Source: Blastocatellia bacterium
GTDB lineage: Bacteria; Acidobacteriota; Blastocatellia; UBA7656; JADIYM01
DNA length: 64,000 nucleotides
Assembly (NCBI GenBank): GCA_021463145.1
Contig: JAJTWZ010000011.1
Location: forward strand, 33,073-97,072
Direction of reading: 5' to 3'
Under the pieces are notes generated by a model. It did no database searches. It had not been told where the DNA came from and saw nothing but the letters and a program-made list of their open reading frames with translations. Both the position numbers and the translations under genes were made by a program. How positions within the stretch are numbered: the first letter of the stretch is position 1; each line of letters opens with the position of its first letter. Below are positions 48,498 to 58,667 of the stretch, piece by piece.

Positions 48498-50566
48498 TGG
48501 CCGTCGTCATCGATCAGACCGTCTTCGGACAGATGCAGCGTTTCGACGCGCCGGATGCGAAGCGCGTCGTGACTTTTCTCGCGAAGCTGCAGTCCGACCC
48601 GACGCATCCCAGCCTCAGCCTCGAGCGGGTGACGAAGGCAAAGAGCGACGACATCTGGTCGGCCCGCATCACTCAGTCCGTTCGCGCGATCCTTCACCGC
48701 CACGCCGACGTCGACACGGTCGTGTACGTCGGACCGCACGACGAAGCGTACGAGTGGACCTACACGCGCCGCATCGAGCGCAACGCGACGACCGGCGCTT
48801 TCCAGATCGTCGAGTCCGAAGTCGTCGTCGAACAGATCGTCGAACGCCGAATCGTCGAGGCGGCGGCTGGCCTCTTCGACACTCATGCCGACGACTATCT
48901 GCTCAGTCTTGGAGTTCCCGGCGCGTGGCTGCCATCCATCCGCAAGATCGACTCCGAGGACCTTCTTCTCCAGGTTGCCGAACGGCTTCCGGAAGACGTC
49001 GCGGACCGGTTGCTGCGACTGGCGGACGGTGAACTGGTTACCCCGCCGCTCCCGATTCCACTCGACCGGCCGTTCACGGACAGTCCCGACGCCGGCGGCC
49101 GCTTCCATACGTTGGACGGCGTCGTCGATCTCGATCGCCTCCTCGCCGCACCGCTCTCGACCTGGATCGCCTTCATCCACCCCACCCAGCGCAAGCTCGC
49201 CACGGGCTCTTTCAGCGGCCCGATCAAAGTCACCGGATCGGCGGGAACCGGCAAGACCGTCGTCGCGCTGCACCGCGCACGCCACCTCGCAGCGCAGGGA
49301 AAGCGCGTCCTGCTGACGACCTACGTGACGACGCTGACCGAGAACCTCGACCGCGGGCTCAAGCTCCTCTGCTCGCCGGACGAGCTCACCCGGGTGACAG
49401 TCTCGAACGTCCACCAGATCGCCAAAGACATCGCGCGCCGGAAGAGGCCGAGACTCCAGCCGCTCACCGACCAGGAGACCGAGAAGCTCATCGACAAGTA
49501 TGTGAAGCTTGCGGGTATCCCGTTCGATACCGAGTTCGTGAAAGCCGAATGGGACTTTGTCATCCGCCCGCACGGTATCCGGACGTGGGACGAGTACCTC
49601 ACGGTCAGTCGTGCCGGCCGGGGTTCGGCGCTTTCCGCACAGCAGCGCAAACAGGTCTGGAGCGCCGTCGATCGCGTGCTGCAGTCGATGGACGAGACGA
49701 GTCACTTCGACTACCCCGGTATCTGCATCCTCGCCCGCGACGCCGTGACGGCAGGCTCGGAGCGCGTGTTCGACGCGGTCGTCGTCGACGAGATCCAGGA
49801 TCTAGGCGCCCAGGAGCTCCGTTTCCTCGCGGCCCTGGCCGGCGATGGACCGGATTCGATGCTGCTCGTCGGCGACGGCGGTCAGCGGATCTACGCACGC
49901 CGGTTCAGCCTCAAGTCGCTCGGGATACCGGTCGCCGGCCGCTCCCACGTGCTGCGCATCAACTACCGCACCACGGCCCAGATCCGCCGCTTCGCCGATC
50001 GCGTCGCCGGCGCGTCTTCCGACGACCTCGACGGTGGCGACGAGTCGCGGCGCGGCACGCGCAGCATCCTCGCAGGACCCGATCCGGTCCTTCGGCCGTG
50101 CAGGAACGATACCGAACAGCTCGAGTTCATCTGCGGCGAGATCCGCAAGGCCCGTGGCGAAGGTATCCACGCCGGCGAGATCGCGATCTTCGCTCCGCGG
50201 ACTGCCCGGGTCGAGGCCATCGCCGCCGGTCTTTCGGCCGCCGGCATCGACGCGTGCCTGCTCAAGGACACGCCCGCCGGAGCGGCGGCTGTCAGCGTCG
50301 GGACGATGCACCGCGCGAAGGGCCTCGAGTTCAAGGTCGTCTTCGTTGCCGATGCCTCGGACTCGTTCCTGCCACCGGCCCGCGTGCTGCGAATCAAGGA
50401 CGTCGCGTTGCGCGAAGACGCACTCGGGCGTGAGCGCAACCTCCTCTACGTCAGCATCACGCGCGCTCGAGACCGCGCATTCATCTCGTGGGCGGGCGAG
50501 CCCAGCCCCTTCCTTACCGAAGCCATCGACGCCGCGACGCGTCCGGAAAGGAAACCCTCCCAATGA
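48497..50566 (+). CDS. UvrD-type SF1 helicase with N-terminal RelE-fold domain
   Basis: A 689-residue protein. Residues ~5-95 (KRVVTFLAKLQSDPTHPSL, then SVRAILHRHADVDTVVYVGPHDEAYEW) read like a RelE/ParE-fold domain. The helicase starts near 240: GSAGTGKTVVALHRA (~246), VVVDEIQDLGAQELRFL, GDGGQRIYARRF, INYRTT, TMHRAKGLEFKVVFV and YVSITRARDRAFI, i.e. SF1A motifs I to VI. It would translocate 3'-5' on single-stranded DNA. A GTG one codon upstream is an alternative start. It overlaps both neighbours by 1-4 bases, so it belongs to the same operon. Confidence 0.9.
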   Translation: MAVVIDQTVFGQMQRFDAPDAKRVVTFLAKLQSDPTHPSLSLERVTKAKSDDIWSARITQSVRAILHRHADVDTVVYVGPHDEAYEWTYTRRIERNATTGAFQIVESEVVVEQIVERRIVEAAAGLFDTHADDYLLSLGVPGAWLPSIRKIDSEDLLLQVAERLPEDVADRLLRLADGELVTPPLPIPLDRPFTDSPDAGGRFHTLDGVVDLDRLLAAPLSTWIAFIHPTQRKLATGSFSGPIKVTGSAGTGKTVVALHRARHLAAQGKRVLLTTYVTTLTENLDRGLKLLCSPDELTRVTVSNVHQIAKDIARRKRPRLQPLTDQETEKLIDKYVKLAGIPFDTEFVKAEWDFVIRPHGIRTWDEYLTVSRAGRGSALSAQQRKQVWSAVDRVLQSMDETSHFDYPGICILARDAVTAGSERVFDAVVVDEIQDLGAQELRFLAALAGDGPDSMLLVGDGGQRIYARRFSLKSLGIPVAGRSHVLRINYRTTAQIRRFADRVAGASSDDLDGGDESRRGTRSILAGPDPVLRPCRNDTEQLEFICGEIRKARGEGIHAGEIAIFAPRTARVEAIAAGLSAAGIDACLLKDTPAGAAAVSVGTMHRAKGLEFKVVFVADASDSFLPPARVLRIKDVALREDALGRERNLLYVSITRARDRAFISWAGEPSPFLTEAIDAATRPERKPSQ

Positions 50567-53397
50567 CCTTCGCCGTCGGATCGCTCGTCCGCGCCCGCGG
50601 GCGCGAGTGGGTCGTACTGCCCGAGTCCGGCGACGACGTGCTCGTCGTCCGACCGCTCGGCGGCACCGAAGACGAAGTCGCCGGGCTCTACCTGCCCGTC
50701 GAACCGGTCGCACCGGCCACGTTCGACCTGCCCGACCCGGCGCGGCTCGGCGACTTCCTGTCGTCGCGGATGCTGCGCGACGCGGTGCGTCTCGGCTTCC
50801 GCTCGTCGGCCGGTCCGTTCCGGTCGTTTGCGCGGCTCGGCGTCGACCCGCGTCCGTACCAGCTCGTCCCGCTCATGCTCGCGCTCAAGCTCGACCCCGT
50901 GCGCCTGCTCATCGCCGACGACGTCGGCATCGGCAAGACCATCGAAGCGTCGCTCATCGCGCGCGAACTCGTCGACCGCGGCGAGATCGACCGGCTCGCC
51001 GTGCTCTGTCCGCCGCACCTCGCCGAACAGTGGCAGGCCGAGCTGTCCTCGAAGTTCCACATCGAAGCCGAGCTCGTGCTGCCCGGCACCGCCACCCGGC
51101 TCGAACGCCAGTGCCGACAGAACGAGTCCGTATTCGACCGCTTCCCGTTCGTCATCGTCTCGACCGACTTCATCAAGTCGGACCGCCGTCGCGACGACTT
51201 CGTCCGCGCGTGTCCCGAGTTCGTCATCGTTGACGAAGCCCACGCCTGCGTCTCGGGTGGCGCTGCGAGTGGCGGTCGCCACCAGCGCCACGCGCTGCTC
51301 CGCAAGCTCGCCGAACGCGAAGACCGCCACGTCGTGCTCGTCACCGCGACGCCGCACAGCGGCAACGAAGACGCCTTCCGCGCGCTCCTCACTCTGCTCG
51401 ATCCCACCTTCGCCGATCTGCCCGACGACCTGACCGGCGCGCGCAACGCGCCGCACCGGCGGCGGCTTGCGGCGCACCTCGTCCAGCGCCGACGAGGCGA
51501 CATCACGAAGTTCCTCGACGATGAAACGCCGTTCCCAAAACGCCAGGAGCTCGAGGAAAGCTACACGCTCACGCCCGAATACCGCCGGCTCTTCGACAAG
51601 GTGCTCGCCTACGCACGCGAGACGGTCCGCAACGCGGAGGGCGGCGCACACCGGCAGCGGATCCGATGGTGGTCGGCCATCGCGCTCCTGCGCTCGATGG
51701 CGTCGAGCCCCGCCGCCGCCGCCGTGACGCTCGGCAACCGCGCCGCATCCGCAGAGACCGACACCGTCGAGGAAGCCGACGAGGTCGGACGCCGCGCCGT
51801 CCTCGACCTCGGCGACGACGATGCGACCGACGTCGTCGACGTCGCCCCTGGCAGCGAGAACGCCGTGTCCGACGCCGAATCGAAGAACGAGAGACGCCGT
51901 CTTCGCGAATTCGCGCGCGAAGCCGACGCGCTCGCCGGAAAGAAGGACGCGAAGCTCCAGCGCGCTATCGCGCTCGTCAAGCAGATGGTCGACGACGGCT
52001 TCAACCCTATCGTCTTCTGCCGCTTCATTCCCACGGCCGAGTACGTCGCCGCCGAGCTCGCCGCGGCGCTCAAGGGCGTCACGGTCGACGCCGTCACCGG
52101 AAACCTGCCCCACGACGAGCGCGAGACCCGCGTGGCGACCCTTGGCACGGCCCCGAAGCGCGTCCTCGTCGCGACCGACTGCCTGAGCGAGGGCATCAAC
52201 CTGCAGGATCACTTCGACGCCGTCGTGCACTACGACCTGTCGTGGAACCCGACGCGCCACGAACAGCGCGAGGGCCGCGTCGACCGGTACGGCCAAGCGT
52301 CACCGAAGATCCGCGTGCTCAGCTACTACGGCAAGGACAACCGCATCGACGGTATCGTCCTCGACGTGCTGCTGCGCAAGCACAAGGTCATCCGAAGCTC
52401 GCTCGGCATCGCCGTTCCCGTGCCGGGCAACTCGAACGACGTCGTCGAAGCCATCCTCGACGGGCTGCTCACGCGCGGAGACACGGGCGCGGCCGAGCAG
52501 CTCGCGCTTGGCGACTTCCTCGAACCGGCCCAGCGCAGCCTGCACGCGGAGTGGGACGCCGCGGCGGATCGCGAGAAGACTTCGCGGACGATGTTCGCGC
52601 AGGAATCGCTGAAGCCCGAGGAAGTCCGCGCCGAGCTCGAAGCCGTCCGCGCCGCGATCGGCTCGCGCGTCGACGTCGAACGCTTCGTCCGCACCGCGCT
52701 TCCGGCGCACGGCGCCGTCGTTTCCGCCGGCCTGCCGGCGAAGGTCGACGTTACGACGATCGATGCGCGCCACCGCGGGCTTCGCGACGCGATCGATCGC
52801 GCGTCGGGCGGCCTCGACCGGTTCTCGGCCGCGTTCGAGCTTCCGGTCCGCGACGGCGTACTCCACCTGAGCCGCACACATCCGGTCGTCGAAGCGCTCG
52901 CCGCCCACGTGATGGATGCCGCGCTCGACCCGATCGCCGACGCCGTCGCGCGCCGGTGCGGCGTCATCCGAACCTCGGGCGTCGCGAAACGCACGACCGC
53001 CCTGCTCGTCCGGTTCCGCTTCCACATCGTCGAACAGACGGGCGAGACCGAGCGGCCGCTCCTGGCCGAAGACAGTCGGCTGATGGCGTTCCGCGGCGCA
53101 CCGGTCGCCGCCGAGTGGCTCGAGAACGCCGCCGCCGAAGATCTGCTTGCACTCGAACCGACGGCGAACATTGCCGCCGACCAGGCTCGTGAGGCGCTGC
53201 GGCGCGTCCTCGACGGGTTCGACGCGTTGCGGCCCGCGCTGGACGCCGCCGCTCGGTCGCTAGGCGACGAACTGCTCGAGGCGCACCGGCGGGTCCGCAC
53301 GGCGTCGAAGCGCACCGGCGTGCGCTACCGGGTCGAGCCGCAATTGCCGCCCGACGTGCTCGGCGTCTACCTCTTCCTGCCGGCGGGAGGCGCCTGA
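50563..53397 (+). CDS. SNF2-family helicase (DrmD-like)
   Basis: A 944-residue protein from ATG 50563, which overlaps the previous stop (ATGA). The N-terminal ~90 residues carry a small beta domain (VGSLVRARGREWVVLPES). SNF2 motifs: ADDVGIGKTIEASLIARELVDRG (~118), VIVDEAHAC (~222), TATPHSGNEDAF, then the second lobe VFCRFIPTAEYVAAEL (~484), LSEGINLQDHFDAVVHYDLSWNPTRHEQREGRVDRYGQ (~545-582). The C-terminal ~330 residues are an unassigned helical region. The order SNF2 helicase then large adenine methylase is that of drmD-drmMI in class 1 DISARM. It likely translocates on duplex DNA. Confidence 0.88.
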   Translation: MTFAVGSLVRARGREWVVLPESGDDVLVVRPLGGTEDEVAGLYLPVEPVAPATFDLPDPARLGDFLSSRMLRDAVRLGFRSSAGPFRSFARLGVDPRPYQLVPLMLALKLDPVRLLIADDVGIGKTIEASLIARELVDRGEIDRLAVLCPPHLAEQWQAELSSKFHIEAELVLPGTATRLERQCRQNESVFDRFPFVIVSTDFIKSDRRRDDFVRACPEFVIVDEAHACVSGGAASGGRHQRHALLRKLAEREDRHVVLVTATPHSGNEDAFRALLTLLDPTFADLPDDLTGARNAPHRRRLAAHLVQRRRGDITKFLDDETPFPKRQELEESYTLTPEYRRLFDKVLAYARETVRNAEGGAHRQRIRWWSAIALLRSMASSPAAAAVTLGNRAASAETDTVEEADEVGRRAVLDLGDDDATDVVDVAPGSENAVSDAESKNERRRLREFAREADALAGKKDAKLQRAIALVKQMVDDGFNPIVFCRFIPTAEYVAAELAAALKGVTVDAVTGNLPHDERETRVATLGTAPKRVLVATDCLSEGINLQDHFDAVVHYDLSWNPTRHEQREGRVDRYGQASPKIRVLSYYGKDNRIDGIVLDVLLRKHKVIRSSLGIAVPVPGNSNDVVEAILDGLLTRGDTGAAEQLALGDFLEPAQRSLHAEWDAAADREKTSRTMFAQESLKPEEVRAELEAVRAAIGSRVDVERFVRTALPAHGAVVSAGLPAKVDVTTIDARHRGLRDAIDRASGGLDRFSAAFELPVRDGVLHLSRTHPVVEALAAHVMDAALDPIADAVARRCGVIRTSGVAKRTTALLVRFRFHIVEQTGETERPLLAEDSRLMAFRGAPVAAEWLENAAAEDLLALEPTANIAADQAREALRRVLDGFDALRPALDAAARSLGDELLEAHRRVRTASKRTGVRYRVEPQLPPDVLGVYLFLPAGGA

Positions 53398-53399
53398 TC

Positions 53400-56300
53400 T
53401 TGCGAGCGCGACGCCAGCAGCACTTCGCGACCATCGTGACCGAAGGCGCGATCCTGCCCGCGGACCTGCTCGCTCGCGTTGCGGCGGGCGACGGCAAGTC
53501 GATCGGCGGACTGACGCCCGACGCCTACCACCTGCCGGGACGCGAGCGGATCGCCGAGGCGACGAACCGTTCGTGGAACCGCATGGTCGGCGCGTGGGCG
53601 AGCTTTTCGACATTGCGCGAAGCGCTTCCGGCTACCGACGCCGGCACGACGCTGACCCGTGACAAGTGGCTGCTGCCGCTTTTCCAGGAGCTCGGCTACG
53701 GCCGTCTGCGCACGACACACGCCGTCGAGATCGAAGGCCGTTCCTACCCGATCTCGCACGGCTGGCAGAAGACGCCGATCCACCTCGTCAGCTTCCGCGT
53801 CGACATCGACCGGCGCGTGCCGGGTGCGAAGGGCGCGTCGACTGCGAGCCCGCACGCGCTCGTGCAGGAACTGCTCAACTGTTCTCCAGACTCCCTGTGG
53901 GCGTTCGTCTCGAACGGCCTGCGGCTGCGGGTGTTGCGCGACAACGTCAGCCTGACGCGGCAGGCGTTCGTCGAGTTCGACCTCGAGGCGATGATGGACG
54001 GCGATGTCTACTCGGACTTCGCCGTGCTGTGGATGTTGTGCCACCAGTCGCGCGTCGAGGTGCCGGAAGGGTCGGACCGGCCCGAGGCGTGCTGGCTCGA
54101 GCGCTGGTCGCAGGCGGCCGAGCAGCAAGGCACGCGCGTTCGCGAGCAGTTGCGCTCGGGAGTCGAAACGGCGATCGCGACGCTTGGCACCGGGTTCCTG
54201 TGCCATCCGGCGAACGAGGAGCTGCGCGCGCAGCTCTCGACTGGCGAGCTGTCGCGTGACGACTACTACCGGCAGCTCCTGCGGGTCGTCTACCGGCTGC
54301 TCTTCCTGTTCGTGGCGGAAGATCGGGGGCTGCTGCTCACACCCGGCGCGACGGACGACGTCGCGGCGGCGCGGGAACGCTACGACCGCTTCTATTCGAC
54401 GGCGCGGATGCGGCGGATGGCGGAGTCGATCCGTGGCACGCGACACGGCGACGTCTGGCGGGCGTTCGCGACGGTCGTGGCGCAGCTCGGGTCCGACGAA
54501 GGGTGCTCGGGATTGGCGCTGCCGGCGCTCGGCAGCTTCCTGTTCTCGGCGGCGGCGACCGGCGGGCTCGACGCGTGCGAGCTCGAGAACTCGGACATGC
54601 TCGACGCGGTGCGGGCGCTCGCGTTCACGGAGGAGAACCGGGTGCGGCGCGCGGTCGACTACCGGAACCTGCAGTCGGAGGAGCTGGGCAGCGTCTACGA
54701 ATCGCTGCTCGAGCTGCACCCGGAGCTGAACGTCGCGGAGCGGACGTTCGCGCTCGACGTCGCGGCGGGCAACGAACGGAAGACGACCGGCAGCTACTAC
54801 ACGCCCGACAGTCTCGTGCAGTGCCTGCTCGACTCGGCGCTCGAGCCGGTGCTCGACCGCGCGGCGTCCGCAAAGAACCCAGAGGCGGCGATACTGGCCT
54901 TGAAGGTCTGCGATCCGGCGGTGGGGAGCGGCCATTTCCTCGTCGCGGCGGCGCACCGGATGGCGAAGCGGCTGGCGGCGGTACGGACGGGCGACGCGGA
55001 ACCTGCGCCCGACGCGGTGCGCGCGGCGCTTCGCGACGTGATCTCGCGGTGCATGTTCGGGGTGGACATGAACCCGATGGCGGTCGAGCTGTGCAAGGTG
55101 AATCTCTGGCTGGAGGCGCTCGATCCGGGCCGGCCGCTCGGGTTCCTCGACCACCACATCCAGTGCGGCAACGCGCTGCTGGGAACGACGCCTGAGTTGA
55201 TCGCGGGCGGGATCCCTGACGCGGCTTACAAGCCGATCGAGGGCGACGATCCGGAGGTGGCGAAGGCGTGGAAGGCGCGCAACAAGTCCGATCGGCAGGC
55301 GGCGGCGAACGATGCGGGACGCGGCCTGCTTGCGTTGATGGAGGGGCCGGCACTCGGCGACGCGGTGCGGGGGCTCGAGGCGGAGGACGACGCAGAGATC
55401 GGCGGCGTGCACCGCAAGGAGCGGCGGTGGATGGAGATCGGCGGGTCCGAGGCATTGCGGCGCGAGCGGATGCTGGCGGATGCCTGGTGCGCGGCGTTCG
55501 TGGCGCGGAAGGTCGAGGACGCGTCGCCGATTACCGAACGCGTGCTGGAAACGATCCGCCGTGGCGACGAGGTGTCCAAGAAGCTGCTCGCGTCGATCGA
55601 GGGGCTCGCGGCGCAGTACGGACTGTTCCACTGGCACCTTGCCTTCCCGCAGGTGTTCGGGCCGAATGGCGGCGGCGGCTTTGACGTGGTGCTGGGAAAC
55701 CCGCCGTGGGAGCGTGTGAAGCTCGCCGAGAAGGAGTGGTTCGCGGAGCGTGCGCCTGACATTGCGGCTGCGGTGAATGCCGCGGCGCGAGGCCGGATGA
55801 TCCGCGCTCTCGATGACGAGGATCCGGCGTTGTGGGGCCTTTGGCGAGACGCGTTGCGGCAGTCCGACGGCGAATCGACGCTCGTACGCAATACCGGCCG
55901 CTATCCGTTGTGCGGCCGCGGGGATATCAATACGTACGCGGTGTTCGCCGAGCTGAACCGAGCGCTGATGGGGCGCGACGGGCGGGCCGGCTTCATCGTC
56001 CCGACGGGGATCGCGACCGACGACACGACGAAGTTCTATTTTCAGGAAATCGTCGAATCGGAAACCCTGGCGAGCCTGTTCGACTTCGAGAATCGTGCGG
56101 GAGTCTTCCCTGGAATAGATCGACGCATGAAGTTCTGCCTCCTTACGCTCGCGACATCGCAGGGGAGTCGCGCGGCAGAGTTTTCATTCTTCGCGCACTC
56201 GACGGCGGACCTTAACGACCCTGACCGATGCTTCTCGCTCACATCCGACGATATCGCCCTCATCAACCCCGATACACGAACCTGCCCTATCTTCCGAACG

Positions 56301-57407
56301 CGGCGCGACGCCGAGATCACGCGATCAATCCTTGGTCGAGTTCCAACGCTTGGCAGCTTCCTCGACAACGATCGCTCCTGGAGCGTCCGCATACCGCAGG
56401 GCTTCTTCCATCAAACGAACGACGCTGCACTTCTCTATGATACGGGACGGCTGGGCGACATTGGCGCTCGCGAGAACCCCGACCTTACGTGGCATCTCAA
56501 CGCGCAGGTGTGGGTCAGACTGTTCGAAGGTCGAATGATTGGGACGTACAACCATCGGGCTGCAAACGTCGCAATCTCGACTGAGAATGCATTGCGCTCT
56601 GGATCGGGTACGAGCGCGACTGACGACCAACTCCGAGATCCGGCCTTCGTTGCGCGACCACGATATTGGGTCACATCTGAAGACGCTGGCCGGCGTGTCC
56701 CCTCAGCCTTCCACGCACCGTGGTTCATCGGATTCAAGGATGTGACGAGTGTAACGAACGAGCGAACAATGATCGCTGCCGCAATACCGCGACAGAGCGT
56801 CGTTTACAGCATTCGGGTGCTCATGGTGCTGAATCAGACGAGTGTGCTTTCAGCTTGCCTCCTAGGGAACCTGAACGCTTTTGTTCTCGACTTCGTATGC
56901 CGGCAGAAGACTGGCGGCAATCACATTACCGATTACATTGTTCGGCAGCTTCCGATCTTGGGACCCGACTCCTACAAGGCGTCCGCGCCTTGGTGTCCTG
57001 AGCGGCCGGTCAGCTTTTGGATACTGCAAAGGGTCCTCGAACTTTCCTACACCGCGCACGACCTCGAGCCGTTCGCGCGCGATCTCGGCTACGACGGCCC
57101 GCCTTTCGTCTGGGACCCCGCCCGCCGCTTCCACATCCGCGCGGAGCTCGACGCCGCCTTCTTCCACCTCTACGGCCTCGCGCGCGACGACGTCGACTAC
57201 ATCATGGACACCTTCCCCATCGTCCGTGGCCATGACGAAAAGGCACACAACGAATACCGCACGAAACGCGCCATCCTCGAGATCTACGACCGCCTCCAGG
57301 ACGCCGCCACCACCGGCACCCCCTACACAACCACCCTCTCCCCTCCCCCCGGCGACCCCCTCGCCGCACACGATGCATCTCCGTCGAGATCCGGGAGGAG
57401 TAAATGA
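53400..57407 (+). CDS. Eco57I-type N6-adenine methyltransferase (DrmMI-like)
   Basis: A 1335-residue protein that begins at a TTG 2 bases after the SNF2 stop. The N-terminal ~470 residues are a helical/beta region typical of these long methylases. SAM-binding motif I is DPAVGSGHFLVAAAH (~504) and catalytic motif IV is NPPWE (~767), for N6-adenine. The target-recognition part (~880-1200) differs in base composition from both flanks. The C-terminal tail is low-complexity (Thr, Pro, Ser). In DISARM and BREX such enzymes mark self DNA. No PD-(D/E)xK nuclease motif was seen within it, so restriction would be supplied by partners. Its stop overlaps the next start (ATGA). Confidence 0.9.
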   Translation: MRARRQQHFATIVTEGAILPADLLARVAAGDGKSIGGLTPDAYHLPGRERIAEATNRSWNRMVGAWASFSTLREALPATDAGTTLTRDKWLLPLFQELGYGRLRTTHAVEIEGRSYPISHGWQKTPIHLVSFRVDIDRRVPGAKGASTASPHALVQELLNCSPDSLWAFVSNGLRLRVLRDNVSLTRQAFVEFDLEAMMDGDVYSDFAVLWMLCHQSRVEVPEGSDRPEACWLERWSQAAEQQGTRVREQLRSGVETAIATLGTGFLCHPANEELRAQLSTGELSRDDYYRQLLRVVYRLLFLFVAEDRGLLLTPGATDDVAAARERYDRFYSTARMRRMAESIRGTRHGDVWRAFATVVAQLGSDEGCSGLALPALGSFLFSAAATGGLDACELENSDMLDAVRALAFTEENRVRRAVDYRNLQSEELGSVYESLLELHPELNVAERTFALDVAAGNERKTTGSYYTPDSLVQCLLDSALEPVLDRAASAKNPEAAILALKVCDPAVGSGHFLVAAAHRMAKRLAAVRTGDAEPAPDAVRAALRDVISRCMFGVDMNPMAVELCKVNLWLEALDPGRPLGFLDHHIQCGNALLGTTPELIAGGIPDAAYKPIEGDDPEVAKAWKARNKSDRQAAANDAGRGLLALMEGPALGDAVRGLEAEDDAEIGGVHRKERRWMEIGGSEALRRERMLADAWCAAFVARKVEDASPITERVLETIRRGDEVSKKLLASIEGLAAQYGLFHWHLAFPQVFGPNGGGGFDVVLGNPPWERVKLAEKEWFAERAPDIAAAVNAAARGRMIRALDDEDPALWGLWRDALRQSDGESTLVRNTGRYPLCGRGDINTYAVFAELNRALMGRDGRAGFIVPTGIATDDTTKFYFQEIVESETLASLFDFENRAGVFPGIDRRMKFCLLTLATSQGSRAAEFSFFAHSTADLNDPDRCFSLTSDDIALINPDTRTCPIFRTRRDAEITRSILGRVPTLGSFLDNDRSWSVRIPQGFFHQTNDAALLYDTGRLGDIGARENPDLTWHLNAQVWVRLFEGRMIGTYNHRAANVAISTENALRSGSGTSATDDQLRDPAFVARPRYWVTSEDAGRRVPSAFHAPWFIGFKDVTSVTNERTMIAAAIPRQSVVYSIRVLMVLNQTSVLSACLLGNLNAFVLDFVCRQKTGGNHITDYIVRQLPILGPDSYKASAPWCPERPVSFWILQRVLELSYTAHDLEPFARDLGYDGPPFVWDPARRFHIRAELDAAFFHLYGLARDDVDYIMDTFPIVRGHDEKAHNEYRTKRAILEIYDRLQDAATTGTPYTTTLSPPPGDPLAAHDASPSRSGRSK

Positions 57408-58590
57408 GGGAGAGCGGCAAGAGCGACCCGCGGGATTCGCGACTTCATCCGGAAATCGAGCAGGTCGTCGAATGGATCGACGCGATGGAGTTCTCGTATC
57501 CAGAAGAATCGTCTTGCGCGGTCGACGATGGCGTCCTCGATCGACCCTTCAATCCGACTGCGCCCTTGCTCATCGCCTCTCCCGTGTCACGGATCGAGCG
57601 GCGTACCAAAGCCGAACTCGATGAGCTGCTGAAGACCTATCGGCAATCACGGAGAGATCGCGTCCCGTCCGACAGCGACCTTAAGCGAATCTGGGACGAG
57701 GCCCGAGATCCAAAATCGACGATTCAGTCGCTCGATCCGAGCCGGGTTTCTCCTGACTCCATTGCGTTCTATCGGCCGTTTCATCTGCCTCCAGCCGATG
57801 AGTGGGGAATCTACATTCTCGTAGAACCGTTGCTGAAGTATGCCGAAGAGTTGGCCGGGAGCATGAAGTCCGTGCGCATGTTCACGATGGAATCACTCAC
57901 GCTGTGTGTGCTGTTCGAGGTCTTTCACCACGAGTTCTTCCACCATATGGTCGAGTCGACGGCGACGTCGCTCGAGTTGATCTTCGCCGCTTCTGGCGTT
58001 CCCAGGCCGGTGTACTTGCCGTACTGCGAGTCCGTTGCCAATCTCGACCACGAGGACACTCCCATCGAGGAGGCCATGGCCAACGCTTACGCATACACCG
58101 CGTTCTCCTTCATCGTGAAAGTCGGCAAGGGTTACGGAGCGGCCTTTTCGAAGCTTTACCAGGAGGCACTGAAGAAGTCGTGGCCGAAGGAAGGCGACGG
58201 CTACCGGAGCGCGGTCAACTACATCGGCGGTGGAACAACGTTCGGGTCGACGATGTTGCTGAATCTCATGCTTCGTGATTCGCTCGACGTCGATACGCCG
58301 ACGAGCACGCTTGCGACCCACCTGTTTCCGCGAGGACATACGGCGCTTCTTTCGAAGCCCCAGATTCCAACTTACATCGTCGGATCGCCTGCCGCCCTGG
58401 CGATCTTCAATCAGCTGATCCCGGCACCCAACGAAGCGTACACAGCGCTGTTCATCGCATCGACACGGAGGTGTTCGACACCTACATCAAGAACGCGCGC
58501 GCTCAGGAACGCGCCGCGAAGAAGGCACAGCCGGATGAGCCTTCCACCGAGAAAGCGCAGCCGACGCGACAGCAGTCGTTGTTCGAATGA
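57404..58590 (+). CDS. HExxH metallopeptidase-like protein, frameshifted near its end
   Basis: ATG 57404 overlaps the methylase stop. The zinc motif HEFFH (~residue 177) and a downstream EEAMANAYAY are the pattern of a gluzincin-type peptidase (HExxH plus distal Glu). After residue 350 (~58453) the frame turns Arg/Ser-rich and would run to 58612. One frame over, the sequence continues sensibly as HRIDTEVFDTYIKNARAQER and ends QQSLFE at 58588-58590. A single C missing after 58453 explains this. The intact protein would have ~395 residues. It is either a sequencing error or a recent inactivation of the last ~45 residues. The substrate is unknown. Confidence 0.75.
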
Positions 58591-58667
58591 GATTGTCCCA
58601 CCCATGCGGTAGTGAACATTAAAGTTCTCGATCAACACCAACCTTGGAAGAGAGGCATAGACCGCCG

